Shown here piece after piece: positions 43,873-52,722 of a stretch of DNA of 64,000 nucleotides. Both the position numbers and the translations under genes were made by a program. A model generated the notes under the pieces. The model searched no databases. It was not told the DNA's origin and was given only the letters and a program-made list of their open reading frames with translations. Origin of the DNA: an uncultured Lachnospira sp. Its GTDB lineage: Bacteria; Bacillota; Clostridia; Lachnospirales; Lachnospiraceae. The stretch covers positions 62,001 through 126,000 of the forward strand of contig CAKRLE010000009.1 of the NCBI GenBank assembly GCA_934359185.1, given 5' to 3'. Numbering within the stretch: position 1 is the stretch's first letter; each line of letters opens with the position of its first letter.

Positions 43873-45438
43873 ATGGTAGTACAACACAATATGTCCGCTA
43901 TGAATGCGAACAGAATGCTTAGCTCAACAACAACATCTTTATCTAAGTCAACAGAGAAGTTATCTTCTGGTTACAGAATTAACCGTGCCGCTGATGATGC
44001 TGCAGGTCTTTCTATTTCAGAGAAGATGAGAAGCCAGATCAGAGGTCTTAACCAGGCATCTACTAATGCTCAGGATGGTATCTCATTAATCCAGACAGCA
44101 GAAGGAGCTTTAAATGAACAGCACTCAATCTTACAGAGAATGAGAGAGCTTTCAGTACAGGCTTCTAATGGTACAGAAACAAATGAAGATCGTGAAGCTG
44201 TACAGAATGAGATTGAGCAGCTCCAGAGTGAATTAACAAGAATCTCTGATACAACAGAGTTCAATACAATGAAGTTATTAGATGGCTCTATGGCTTCTGG
44301 TAAAGTTAACACTTCTGTAAGCAAGAGTTCCGCTGCTAACCTTACTACTACAGCTGCTACTAAACAGGATAATACATCTGCTGACATGACAGCAGCAACT
44401 GCTGGAAAAAATACACTTTCTGTTACAACATTAGATAAAAATGGCAACTCAACAACAACAACTGTTACATTAAATTATGATTCAACAACTAAGAACTTTA
44501 CTGATTCAGAAGGAAATACTCTTCTTACTGCAGCCGCTGCGACAGCAACTGCTGAAGAAACAGCACAAGCTTTTGCTGCGGCGTTATCTAAAACTGATTT
44601 AGGTAAAACTTACACTATAACTGATGCAACAAAAGGTATCCAGTTTGTTGCAAAAGAAGCTGGAGAAACTGCAGGTGTTGCATTAACTAAACAAGGAACT
44701 GCGGCTGCAAAATCTACAACAGAGAATACTGTTGGAGCCGATGCTTATAAAACACTTAATGCAGCTACATTTAAATCATATGATGGAACTGGTAATATTG
44801 AGGATAAAATTTTCACTGTAAATGGGGAAAAATTTGCATTTGTAACAGATCCATCTTTATTAGGTGATGATTACAGCGATGTAAATTATGTAGTAACAGC
44901 TGCTGATGCACCTACTGCTGCTGAAACAACTACAATGACTAAATTAATTAATGCAAAAACGGGTATAGCAGCCACTAATGGTACTACAGCTTCAACAAAT
45001 ATTGCATTAAAAGCTGGCAATGGCACTAATACAACAGGTCAGGGCATCATTCTTCAGATTGGTGCTAACGAAGGTCAGACAATGAACTTCACTCTTGATG
45101 ACATGAGTGCTGAATCTCTTGGTGTTGGCGTTGGTACAGTTGATTTAAGTTCACAGGAAACAGCTCAGAAGGCTACATCATCTATTGATGATGCTATCAA
45201 GAAAGTTTCTGCTGCAAGAGGCAGAATGGGTGCTGTTCAGAACAGACTCGAGCATACAATCGCTAACCTTGATACTGCTGCTGAGAACATGCAGACAGCT
45301 GAGTCACGTATCCGTGATACAGATATGGCTGATGAGATGGTTAACTACAGCAAGACTAACATTCTTGCTCAGGCAGGTCAGTCAATGCTTGCTCAGGCTA
45401 ACCAGTCTAACCAGGGTGTTCTTTCACTCCTTCAGTAA
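43873..45438 (+). CDS. fliC: Flagellin
   Basis: This 521-residue filament protein is exported by the flagellar type III system and has no signal peptide. The conserved N-terminal D0/D1 region spans about residues 1-140 ([48 protein letters not shown]). It includes [15 protein letters not shown] near residues 85-100, the segment recognised by TLR5 in other flagellins, with the key Arg kept. Residues about 145-405 are a Thr/Ala/Lys-rich variable domain. The C-terminal D1/D0 follows, with [34 protein letters not shown], ending in VLSLLQ. GGAGG eight bases before ATG overlaps a CsrA-type site. A strong terminator follows at 45499. Confidence 0.96.
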   Translation: MVVQHNMSAMNANRMLSSTTTSLSKSTEKLSSGYRINRAADDAAGLSISEKMRSQIRGLNQASTNAQDGISLIQTAEGALNEQHSILQRMRELSVQASNGTETNEDREAVQNEIEQLQSELTRISDTTEFNTMKLLDGSMASGKVNTSVSKSSAANLTTTAATKQDNTSADMTAATAGKNTLSVTTLDKNGNSTTTTVTLNYDSTTKNFTDSEGNTLLTAAAATATAEETAQAFAAALSKTDLGKTYTITDATKGIQFVAKEAGETAGVALTKQGTAAAKSTTENTVGADAYKTLNAATFKSYDGTGNIEDKIFTVNGEKFAFVTDPSLLGDDYSDVNYVVTAADAPTAAETTTMTKLINAKTGIAATNGTTASTNIALKAGNGTNTTGQGIILQIGANEGQTMNFTLDDMSAESLGVGVGTVDLSSQETAQKATSSIDDAIKKVSAARGRMGAVQNRLEHTIANLDTAAENMQTAESRIRDTDMADEMVNYSKTNILAQAGQSMLAQANQSNQGVLSLLQ

Positions 45439-45498
45439 TCAATATCTAACGATTGATTAAGCATTCTAAGTTTAACTAACTTAGTAAAAAATAATATT

Positions 45499-45536
45499 CC
45501 CCTCCACCAACACTTCCATGCACGTTGGTGGAGGGG
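45499..45536 (+). terminator. Strong terminator of the csrA-fliC unit
   Basis: CCCCTCCACCAAC and GTTGGTGGAGGGG form a perfect 13-bp stem (45499-45511, 45524-45536) followed by ATTTAATTT. Confidence 0.85.
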
Positions 45537-45593
45537 ATTTAATTTACATGTCTTTAACGCTCCTACAAAGCTACCAGTACTAATCTTTCTTCA

Positions 45594-46578
45594 TTAACCC
45601 AGATTCAGGATTTCTTTTACTTTTTCTTCACTTATTTCTGCAATGCTGGATATCTGTCCAATAGTATAGTTTCTTGCATACATGTTACATACAATATTTC
45701 TTAAACCTTGTTCTATGCCTTGCTCTAAACCTCGTTCCAAACCTTGCTCTAAACCTTCTTTCAGCCCTTTCTCACGTCCTTCTTCCATTCCTTCTTCCCA
45801 GCCGGCATATCTTATCATATCTTCCCTTGAAAACTGTGCAGCAATCATATTTCGTGCCTCCTTGTCTGAAAATATTTCTACGAATATATCTCTAGCCTTT
45901 AATAACTCACATAAATCTTCTACACATTGTATGTTATCTGGCTTTTTTAGTATTTTATGTCCTCTTTCTAACATCATCATATATTTTAAACTGTTTGATG
46001 TCAATGCGTATTTAAGTACTGTATCATCTAACTTTATAAATCTTTCCGGGATATAGTTTTCGTCTATATATCTGCAGATTTCATAGCTGCTCATTCTTAA
46101 ATCAAATACATGGACTGTAAGCTCAAGGTCTGGTTTGATAATTGTTCTCCAATCCTACACGCATAGCAAAGAACTTTGGTATTGGAATATATACACGTTT
46201 ACTTCCATATAAAAGTTTCTCTGAGGTTATTAATTCACGTAAGCCAGTAGATGAATATCCAAGCACTCTGAACGGGATGTTGGTACACGGACTTGACTGG
46301 GCTTCCACCATTATGTAGATTATGTGGTTGCACATGAACGACAGATCATTTTCCTTATTGCCATAGATTACAGGTTTAACTGTAGTTATATCAATATCCT
46401 TGATATCTAATTTTAACAGGAATTGTGCAAGGCTGGTAAGCCGCTCCTCTTTCTGATAAATTGTCTTGAAAAGGGAATCTTTGACTTTCTGGTTGACAGG
46501 TATTACTTTAGAATTGTTAATAGAGTTGTTAGCTATGTCTTGTGATTTTAATTGCAGTAATTCTGAATCATTCTCCAT
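45594..46578 (-). pseudogene. Frameshifted Rpn-family PD-(D/E)XK nuclease/transposase-like gene
   Basis: Two adjacent frames make up one Rpn (recombination-promoting nuclease) gene. The 5' part (46578-46123) holds the nuclease core: NDLSFMCNHIIYIMVEAQSSPCTNIPFRVLGYSSTG with the D...ExQ arrangement, then YGSKRVYIPIPKFFA. It then stops after YQTRP. The next frame continues at once with DLELTVHVFDLRMSSYEICRYIDENYIPERF before its first ATG at 46094, so a single-base indel near 46125-46135 has split the gene. The region normally following PKFF also looks shortened. The C-terminal part carries an EGLEQGLERGLEQG repeat coded by near-identical 12-bp units. Probably inactive; a sequencing error is the alternative. 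Confidence 0.75.
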
Positions 46579-46702
46579 ACATTATATACATCGATGTTTT
46601 CCTCCAGTAAATTTAATTATGCATAATTATATATATTTTATATCATATGTAATAGCACATTGCAAGTGTTTTTATATTATAGAAATAGTTTAAATTTAAA
46701 AT

Positions 46703-46745
46703 AAAACCATTGCCAATACATAATAATAGTAACAGCAATGGTTTT
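46703..46745 (-). terminator. Terminator after the yqeY-like gene
   Basis: AAAACCATTGC and GCAATGGTTTT form an 11-bp stem with a 21-nt loop, followed on the minus strand by T-rich sequence. Confidence 0.65.
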
Positions 46746-46758
46746 ATCCATAACATAA

Positions 46759-47196
46759 CTATTTGCACATATCTGCTACAACCGCATTGATAACCTTGCC
46801 ATCTGCCTTGCCTTTAAGCTCAGCCATGACAGCCTTCATTATCTGACCCTTATTCTTAGTTGCAATAACATCGGCAAACTTCTCATTAAGTATTGCTCTC
46901 ACTTCATCTTCAGAGAGCATCTTAGGTGCAAATTCTGACATAACAGACAGACGTGCATTATATTCTTCTAATAATTCAGTTCTGTCCGCTGGACAAGTAT
47001 CTATCTGCTCCTTTATACTTTTAATCTCCTTTAATATAGCCTGATCGACCATTTCATCAGGTATATCTTCACGGCATCCAGCATCAATAGCAAGCTTCTT
47101 AGCCGCAGATACAAGTACTGCTATAGAATCCTTTCTCGCCTTATCTCTTGCCTTCATAGCATCAATCATAGCTTTCTGTAATGTTGTAAAATCCAT
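46759..47196 (-). CDS. GatB/YqeY domain-containing protein
   Basis: This 145-residue helical protein is a stand-alone YqeY, related to the C-terminal tRNA-binding domain of the GatB amidotransferase subunit. The family pattern runs from MDFTTLQKAMIDAMKARDKARKDSIAVLVSAAK through KEIKSIKEQID to NKGQIMKAVMAELKGKADGKVINAVV. ATG at 47196 has GGGAGG upstream; earlier in-frame starts lack one. Its cellular role is not established; binding to tRNA or an amidotransferase-like partner is suggested by family. It appears monocistronic. Confidence 0.9.
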   Translation of the reverse strand: MDFTTLQKAMIDAMKARDKARKDSIAVLVSAAKKLAIDAGCREDIPDEMVDQAILKEIKSIKEQIDTCPADRTELLEEYNARLSVMSEFAPKMLSEDEVRAILNEKFADVIATKNKGQIMKAVMAELKGKADGKVINAVVADMCK

Positions 47197-47295
47197 TTCT
47201 ATAACCTCCCTTAAAATCACTACCATGAATTGTAAATCAACTTAAACACAATTACAATATTTTTTGTTAAATCATAGCTGTACTCATGATATAGA

Positions 47296-48144
47296 TTATT
47301 CATGTGTTACGTTTATATTGTACATTTTGACTGTTGAGCCTGCATTCTCACTATTATCTTCACAATCCTGAATATAATTTCCAGCTTTAAAATAATTATA
47401 AAAATCAATCCATCCTGTTGTTATCGGATTATAACTATATTCATATTTTTGTGATATTCCATTACTACTAATTGACACATAACCTGTACCATCAATTATC
47501 TGTATAGATATTGTGAATTTCTGGTTCAGCTCTACTTCATCAAAATAATATATTTTCTGGTCTTCATATGATTGAGGATGTGCTTTATAAGTAATAGCAA
47601 GCCGCTTTTTGTTTCCTTCATATATTACCTTCAAAGGAACTGGTCCATTATCACCATCTGGATATATCCCATGCACCTGACATACCATCACTCTGCCATT
47701 TGCTGGAATTTTCGTCACTGCCTCTTCAACATCAAGACAATGTCTGCCCTTCCATCCCCAGTTCACTGTTTTATCGTCTCCCATCATTTCCCGCAATTCA
47801 GAACGTGCGTATTTTGTGTTAACAGTTTTGGGAGCGCTGACTGGCGTATTAAATACAAATGCACTATCTGAATCGTCATAATAAAAATATTCACTTGAAT
47901 AATTGTCAAATGAAATACCTGTTCCTTTTCCTACTTCTTTAATTTTCGTATCGCTGCCATCCTGTAATTCTGGAATCTGTAATTTCCAATGAGCATTCAG
48001 CTTTTCAATAAATATTGATTTATAATTAATTGAATTTTCCTCTTCTACCTCAGATACAGACCACACACAACCTGTAAATACTATGCCCGCAATTATTCCA
48101 CTTATAATGAGCATACTCAACTTATACTTTCTTATCCTCATCAT
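47296..48144 (-). CDS. Polysaccharide lyase family 7-like (alginate lyase 2) lipoprotein
   Basis: This 282-residue exported lipoprotein has a signal ending in IVFTGC (Cys26 lipidated) and a jelly-roll domain with the three PL7 signatures in order: RSELRE (114-119), QVH (156-158) and YFKAGNYIQ (251-259). These supply the catalytic Arg, Gln/His and Tyr of alginate/glucuronan lyases. The enzyme would cleave a uronic-acid polysaccharide by beta-elimination at the cell surface. The substrate could be alginate, polyglucuronate or a related polymer. Its start overlaps the MBL hydrolase stop by 4 bp, so the two are translationally coupled. PL7 is not a typical pectin lyase family, so its presence here is notable. 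Confidence 0.75.
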   Translation of the reverse strand: MMRIRKYKLSMLIISGIIAGIVFTGCVWSVSEVEEENSINYKSIFIEKLNAHWKLQIPELQDGSDTKIKEVGKGTGISFDNYSSEYFYYDDSDSAFVFNTPVSAPKTVNTKYARSELREMMGDDKTVNWGWKGRHCLDVEEAVTKIPANGRVMVCQVHGIYPDGDNGPVPLKVIYEGNKKRLAITYKAHPQSYEDQKIYYFDEVELNQKFTISIQIIDGTGYVSISSNGISQKYEYSYNPITTGWIDFYNYFKAGNYIQDCEDNSENAGSTVKMYNINVTHE

Positions 48145-48794
48145 AACCCCTTATATATCTTCTTTATCCACGCCATCACAACATTTTCAGGTCTTGCAAA
48201 TGGCTCCTTGTGGCTTAACATAAAATATTGTACTTTTATTTTTTCAAGTGCATTAATCTCTTCTTTTAAAAGACTTTTATTATATTCTCTTACAGCGCCC
48301 TTAGTTGTCGGATACAATGCATCTCCAAGAAAGCAATATCTCTCATCTACTTCCATTGCCACACTTCCTTTTGAGTGACATGACGGAATCTGAAATATAT
48401 GAAGCCTATGAGTACCAGCATCAATATACATATCCTCTGATATTATTTCGCCTTTATTAGTGTGCTTATAAGTATATTTTCCCTGATAAATTCTTATCCT
48501 GTCTTTTGTCTGTGGCTGTTCTTTATCCTGTGCTTCACGATTCTCCCATAATCCGCATATTTTATCCAGATTACCAATATGGTCAGGATGAAAATGTGAC
48601 AATACAATATTAATATTCTTACCATCACAATTAATCTCTTTTAAAAGTTCTATAACATCGGGATGATTTCCAACATCATAAAGCCATATACAATCCCTTC
48701 CCTCAATTATCACAACATTAGATGACAATGGTGACTCTGATGGTGTGATATAAGATATTCCCTGCTCTATATTAATTACATTTAATTCACTCAT
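48141..48794 (-). CDS. MBL-fold metallo-hydrolase
   Basis: This 217-residue metallo-beta-lactamase-fold protein has the metal motif HFHPDH (in VLSHFHPDHIGN, about residues 66-71), a further His in FQIPSCHSKGSVAMEVDE, Asp in CFLGDALYP and a C-terminal His in MLSHKEPF. Together these form a dinuclear metal site as in glyoxalase II-like hydrolases. No signal peptide is present. It is coupled to the PL7-like lipoprotein gene by a 4-bp overlap. The substrate is unknown; lactonase or thioesterase activity is possible. The ribosome site at ATG 48794 is weak. Confidence 0.85.
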   Translation of the reverse strand: MSELNVINIEQGISYITPSESPLSSNVVIIEGRDCIWLYDVGNHPDVIELLKEINCDGKNINIVLSHFHPDHIGNLDKICGLWENREAQDKEQPQTKDRIRIYQGKYTYKHTNKGEIISEDMYIDAGTHRLHIFQIPSCHSKGSVAMEVDERYCFLGDALYPTTKGAVREYNKSLLKEEINALEKIKVQYFMLSHKEPFARPENVVMAWIKKIYKGL

Positions 48795-48923
48795 TATTAT
48801 TTATCAATCTCCATGTTTCAAACTTTTTTCACAGATTCATCATCAGTTATTCATATTATACAGCTATTATTCCATTATCAACAGATAAAATCGTAATTAA
48901 CTTATCAGGAAGGTTGGGCTTAC

Positions 48924-49838
48924 GTGAAGCATTTAGAAATCAAAAAACATCTGTGGGCTGTTATATATGGAATTGCACTTACAGGATACGTTGCATTTAC
49001 ACTGTTAGATGCATTTGTTATTCCTAAAAATGTGGTAGTCCTTAACAATAATGAATCAGCTGAATACGATGATATTTCAACCAGTGAAAGCTCCGCTAAA
49101 GAAGCTGTTATAACAGACACAAGTTACGTTACAGAGGATATATCTATTAATATATCAACTTTAAGGGAATATAATACTAATATATACATTGCTGATGTTG
49201 TCCTCAACAGCACAGACAGTCTTTTAGCTGGGTTAGCTGGCGGTGTGCTTGGAAGAAATATAACAGACACCACTTCTGACATCGCTGACAAATGTAATGC
49301 AATATTAGCAATTAACGGAGATTTCTATGGTTTCAGAGACAGCGGCCCTGTAATCAGGAATGGATATCTGTATAGAACTAATGCCAGAAGTTCATCAAGT
49401 GAAGCACTTGCCATCTACGATAACGGCAATATGGAAATCCTTGATGAATCCAATATAGACACCACAACCCTCCTATCAGATGGTGTAAGACAGCTTTTCA
49501 GTTTTGGTCCGGGGCTTGTTAAAAACGGACAAATAGGTGTTTCGGCTGGTCAGGAAGTTGACCAGTCGATGAAAAGCAACCCTCGGACTGCAATCGGCAT
49601 GATATCACCGCTTCACTATATATTAGTTGTATCTGACGGAAGAACCTCTGCAAGCACCGGACTTTCATTAATCCAGCTGGCACAAGTCATGCAGGAGCAA
49701 GGCTGTGTTACCGCCTATAATCTTGATGGTGGTGGTTCATCAACTATGTGGTTTATGGGAAATACAATAAACCAGCCTACGACTAACGGAAAAACAATCT
49801 CAGAAAGGAAGGTAAGTGACATTGTATACATCAGATAG
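48924..49838 (+). CDS. Phosphodiester glycosidase (NAGPA-domain) family membrane-anchored protein
   Basis: This 304-residue protein has one N-terminal transmembrane anchor (residues 8-32) and an external NAGPA-type domain. Motifs are INGDFYGFRDSGPVIRNG, FGPGLVKNG, NPRTAIGMISPLHYILVVSDGR and TAYNLDGGGSSTMWF, matching the phosphodiester glycosidase family named for the mammalian mannose-6-phosphate uncovering enzyme. In bacteria such proteins act in surface polysaccharide metabolism. The start is a GTG at 48924 with AGGAAGG upstream. It overlaps the next gene by 23 bp. Exact substrate unknown. Confidence 0.85.
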   Translation: MKHLEIKKHLWAVIYGIALTGYVAFTLLDAFVIPKNVVVLNNNESAEYDDISTSESSAKEAVITDTSYVTEDISINISTLREYNTNIYIADVVLNSTDSLLAGLAGGVLGRNITDTTSDIADKCNAILAINGDFYGFRDSGPVIRNGYLYRTNARSSSSEALAIYDNGNMEILDESNIDTTTLLSDGVRQLFSFGPGLVKNGQIGVSAGQEVDQSMKSNPRTAIGMISPLHYILVVSDGRTSASTGLSLIQLAQVMQEQGCVTAYNLDGGGSSTMWFMGNTINQPTTNGKTISERKVSDIVYIR

Positions 49839-50217
49839 AAAAAGACACATTATAATATGGAGTGCCGTTTCTACATTCTGCCTTATATTCTTTCTAATAT
49901 ATAACATTTTTTCACATGGGGTTCATTCGCCTTATATGACATTTTTATTTATATGGCCTCTTATACTTGGGGTAATTCCTAATACTATATCACTTGTAAT
50001 CTGCCATCACAGCTGCAAAGAAATTCATATCGGAGCATTCGCACTTAATGCATATTATTCAGGTATTGCTGCAATAACAGCTTCAAGCATGCTCCGCGGC
50101 ATATTTGACATTGCAGGTAATGCCTCTGTATACCAGCAATGGCTCATGTATGCGGGTGCAGTTATGATTGGCGTTGGTATTGCTGCTGGACTTATCAGAT
50201 ATGCCAGCCTTAACTGA
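49816..50217 (+). CDS. Four-helix membrane protein of unknown function
   Basis: I do not recognise this 133-residue protein. It shows four hydrophobic segments, near residues 12-30, 41-60, 72-92 and 107-127, with His-rich ICHHSCKEIHIG in the second loop. It starts with GTG at 49816 after AAGGAAGG, inside the 3' end of the NAGPA-type gene, so translation is coupled and a functional link is likely. It ends 8 bp inside the 3' end of the convergent HD-GYP-like gene. Confidence 0.65.
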   Translation: MTLYTSDRKRHIIIWSAVSTFCLIFFLIYNIFSHGVHSPYMTFLFIWPLILGVIPNTISLVICHHSCKEIHIGAFALNAYYSGIAAITASSMLRGIFDIAGNASVYQQWLMYAGAVMIGVGIAAGLIRYASLN

Positions 50218-51310
50218 GTATCTCAATCATTATCTTTGCACAAATCGGGTCAAATACTGTATCTGACATCTTTCCAATATTATCCCTGATGTCTGCCATG
50301 TCCTCATTCCTGCTCATATGACGGTCAGTATAATCAGCAACTGCAACAATACGTGCAAGCAGCGGAATATCATCACCGCTTATCCCTTCATTAAACCCAC
50401 TTCCATCATAATTTTCACGATGATATAGTACTGCCTGTGCAATTTTTTTTGAATCATCATTCTGCAGCATATTGACAATCTGATAACCCTTGTTGACATA
50501 TGTCTTAAAAACTTCATATTCATCATCTGTAAGCTCAACTTTGTTAATAAGGGCATCTGGAATTCCAATCATTCCTATCTCATGCAGAAGTCCTGCTTTA
50601 TATGCGTCATCACATGTTTTATTATCAAGATTCATTCTTTGTGCTATGCGCCTTGAATACTCTGCAACATTATTACAATGCTGCTCCTCACCAGGTATCT
50701 TAGCCGCCAGAGCTTTAGACATCGTATCAATAACCTTCATGGACATAGATTCAAGCTTTTGCTTTTCCTCTTTCACACGTTCCTCAAGTATCTGGTTTCT
50801 CTTTCCTTTTTCAACCCAGTAGCGCTGGATAATATACATAAGACAATATGATATAAAAACAAAACATATAAACAGATAGGGAAATCGAAGTGTTATATTA
50901 TCACCATAAATAAACTTTGCTGAAGCCTCAATATCAAAGCGGAAGCACACAAACATCACAATTATAAGCACAAAATTAAGTACCATGCTGTAGCGTATTC
51001 CCAACACAAACACAATACCACACGCAAATATCATGGAGAACATTACACTGAAATATCCTATACTTGCGTGATAATACACATACGATACCGGTATGCTTAA
51101 AATTATACACACTATAGCATCTATCCATGTCCTGTAATAATATCTTGACACAACTATATTAACAAAAAGAATAATAACCATTACAGTTAATGATATTATA
51201 TAATCAGCCGGTGCTCCATATACAATCCCATTAGGAATGCTGGCAGCCCATATAAATCCAAATACGACCTTAATCCAGAATGCAAGGTTCTTATCTTTAT
51301 ATGGACACAT
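50210..51310 (-). CDS. HD-GYP-like membrane protein with degenerate active site
   Basis: This 366-residue protein has about six N-terminal membrane helices and a cytoplasmic HD-GYP-type domain. The core HD pair reads LLHEIGMIGIPDAL instead of LLHDIGKIGIPD, and the GYP region reads LYHRENYDGSGFNEGISGDD instead of HHERYDGKGYP, so several metal ligands are changed and hydrolysis of c-di-GMP is doubtful. It may act as a c-di-GMP sensor or a partner of the intact paralogue just upstream. ATG at 51310 is chosen for its GAGGTGATA ribosome site; an in-frame ATG at 51364 would abut the upstream stop. Confidence 0.8.
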   Translation of the reverse strand: MCPYKDKNLAFWIKVVFGFIWAASIPNGIVYGAPADYIISLTVMVIILFVNIVVSRYYYRTWIDAIVCIILSIPVSYVYYHASIGYFSVMFSMIFACGIVFVLGIRYSMVLNFVLIIVMFVCFRFDIEASAKFIYGDNITLRFPYLFICFVFISYCLMYIIQRYWVEKGKRNQILEERVKEEKQKLESMSMKVIDTMSKALAAKIPGEEQHCNNVAEYSRRIAQRMNLDNKTCDDAYKAGLLHEIGMIGIPDALINKVELTDDEYEVFKTYVNKGYQIVNMLQNDDSKKIAQAVLYHRENYDGSGFNEGISGDDIPLLARIVAVADYTDRHMSRNEDMADIRDNIGKMSDTVFDPICAKIMIEILS

Positions 51311-51366
51311 TATCACCTCACATACATTCTTTATATGTGACATTACTTTTGTATTTCCTGACATAT

Positions 51367-52560
51367 TTATATTACTATCCTGCCTTCCTTAATCAATTTA
51401 ACCACAGTTTCTGCGACAGATTTATCAAACTGTGTTCCTGCACCCTTCTCAAATTCACCAATAATATAGTCCTTATCACAATGCTTTCTATAACATCTGT
51501 TAGAATTCATCGCATCAAGTGAATCTGCTGCACTTATTATCCTTACCATCCATGGAAGCTCTTCGCCACTGATTCCGTATGGATATCCCTTACCATCATA
51601 TCTTTCATGATGATACACAGCTCCTACATCAGCCTGTGGAAGAAATTCCAGCCCAGACAATATCTGTCCACCCCAGACTGTATGATTCTTCATTATTCCA
51701 TACTCTTCATCAGTAAGCCTTGCCGGTTTATTAAGCACTGCATCAGGAACTGCAATCTTTCCAATGTCATGCAAAAGAGCGCTTCTATATATAAGCATAA
51801 TTTCTTCATCTGTAAATTCATGCGCTTTCAGATTCTCAGCTATCAGCCTTGAATATTGTGCAACTCTCTTTGAATGTTCCTGTGTATATCCATCCTTTTC
51901 ATCAAGCATCTGGCTTATAGCTGTAACAGCATCAATCATAAGTTTCTTTGTTTCATCAACTGCTTCATGTACTTCAGATTTAAGATTATTCTCATTCTCT
52001 GCCTGTCGTATCTGATACAGTTTATAAAAAATATCCATAACAACTACTAAAAGACAGAATCCCCAATAAAAAATCGGATAATAGAACAAGTAATCTTTTG
52101 TATAATTATATATAACCATATTTCCAAGTGGTGTCCAGAATAAAACTGTTATATACACCCCGTATAATATACACATAGGCGCACCAAATGGTATACCTAG
52201 AAGTACTAATGTTATAACTGGCAGTAAAAGAAACCACAGAAGAGAAAATCCCTCATTCGCTCCTGTGATTGATATAATTACTGCCAATAATAAAAAAACT
52301 GCAACAGCAGCCTGGCATATATGATATACATTTTTAATATATTTTAATGTAATTACAATCACTATACTCATAATTGCAACTGCCAGTGTTACACCACCGA
52401 TAACATATTTACCAAGCTTAAAATTCTCTATGTCAATCATCAGCATAACAAATGCAAATATCATCATTACACTCTGAAGTGCCTTAATATCAACTTTAAC
52501 ACTCTTTTCATATCTGCACACTTGTCTGATTGATTCAACCATCTCTGATATTAATTTCAT
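51367..52560 (-). CDS. HD-GYP c-di-GMP phosphodiesterase, membrane bound
   Basis: This 397-residue protein has seven or so N-terminal membrane helices (residues 25-185) and a complete HD-GYP domain: LLHDIGKIAVPDAVLNKP, NHTVWGGQIL, YHHERYDGKGYPYGISGEELP and IISAADSLDAMNSNR. All metal ligands are present, so it should hydrolyse c-di-GMP. AGGGGA lies upstream of ATG 52560. It is followed after a few bases by the degenerate HD-GYP-like gene with the same membrane-plus-HD layout, suggesting duplication and division of roles. Confidence 0.9.
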   Translation of the reverse strand: MKLISEMVESIRQVCRYEKSVKVDIKALQSVMMIFAFVMLMIDIENFKLGKYVIGGVTLAVAIMSIVIVITLKYIKNVYHICQAAVAVFLLLAVIISITGANEGFSLLWFLLLPVITLVLLGIPFGAPMCILYGVYITVLFWTPLGNMVIYNYTKDYLFYYPIFYWGFCLLVVVMDIFYKLYQIRQAENENNLKSEVHEAVDETKKLMIDAVTAISQMLDEKDGYTQEHSKRVAQYSRLIAENLKAHEFTDEEIMLIYRSALLHDIGKIAVPDAVLNKPARLTDEEYGIMKNHTVWGGQILSGLEFLPQADVGAVYHHERYDGKGYPYGISGEELPWMVRIISAADSLDAMNSNRCYRKHCDKDYIIGEFEKGAGTQFDKSVAETVVKLIKEGRIVI

Positions 52561-52661
52561 TCTGAATTCCCCTGTAAATTTAACTGTATTATTTCTGTAA
52601 TAATTGTATAATATCCATTTTTTTTATTCAATTATTTTTATGTACTTTTATATTAACACTG

Positions 52662-52670
52662 TGATATAAT
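52662..52670 (+). promoter_or_regulatory. Extended -10 promoter of the GGDEF-EAL gene
   Basis: TGATATAAT has a perfect -10 hexamer (52665-52670) with a TGn extension; no good -35 is visible. It is 53 bp before the ATG. Confidence 0.45.
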
Positions 52671-52722
52671 TAATATAGTTTTTGTACGTAACTTTTCAAC
52701 CCTATATTTAAAGGAGATTGCT

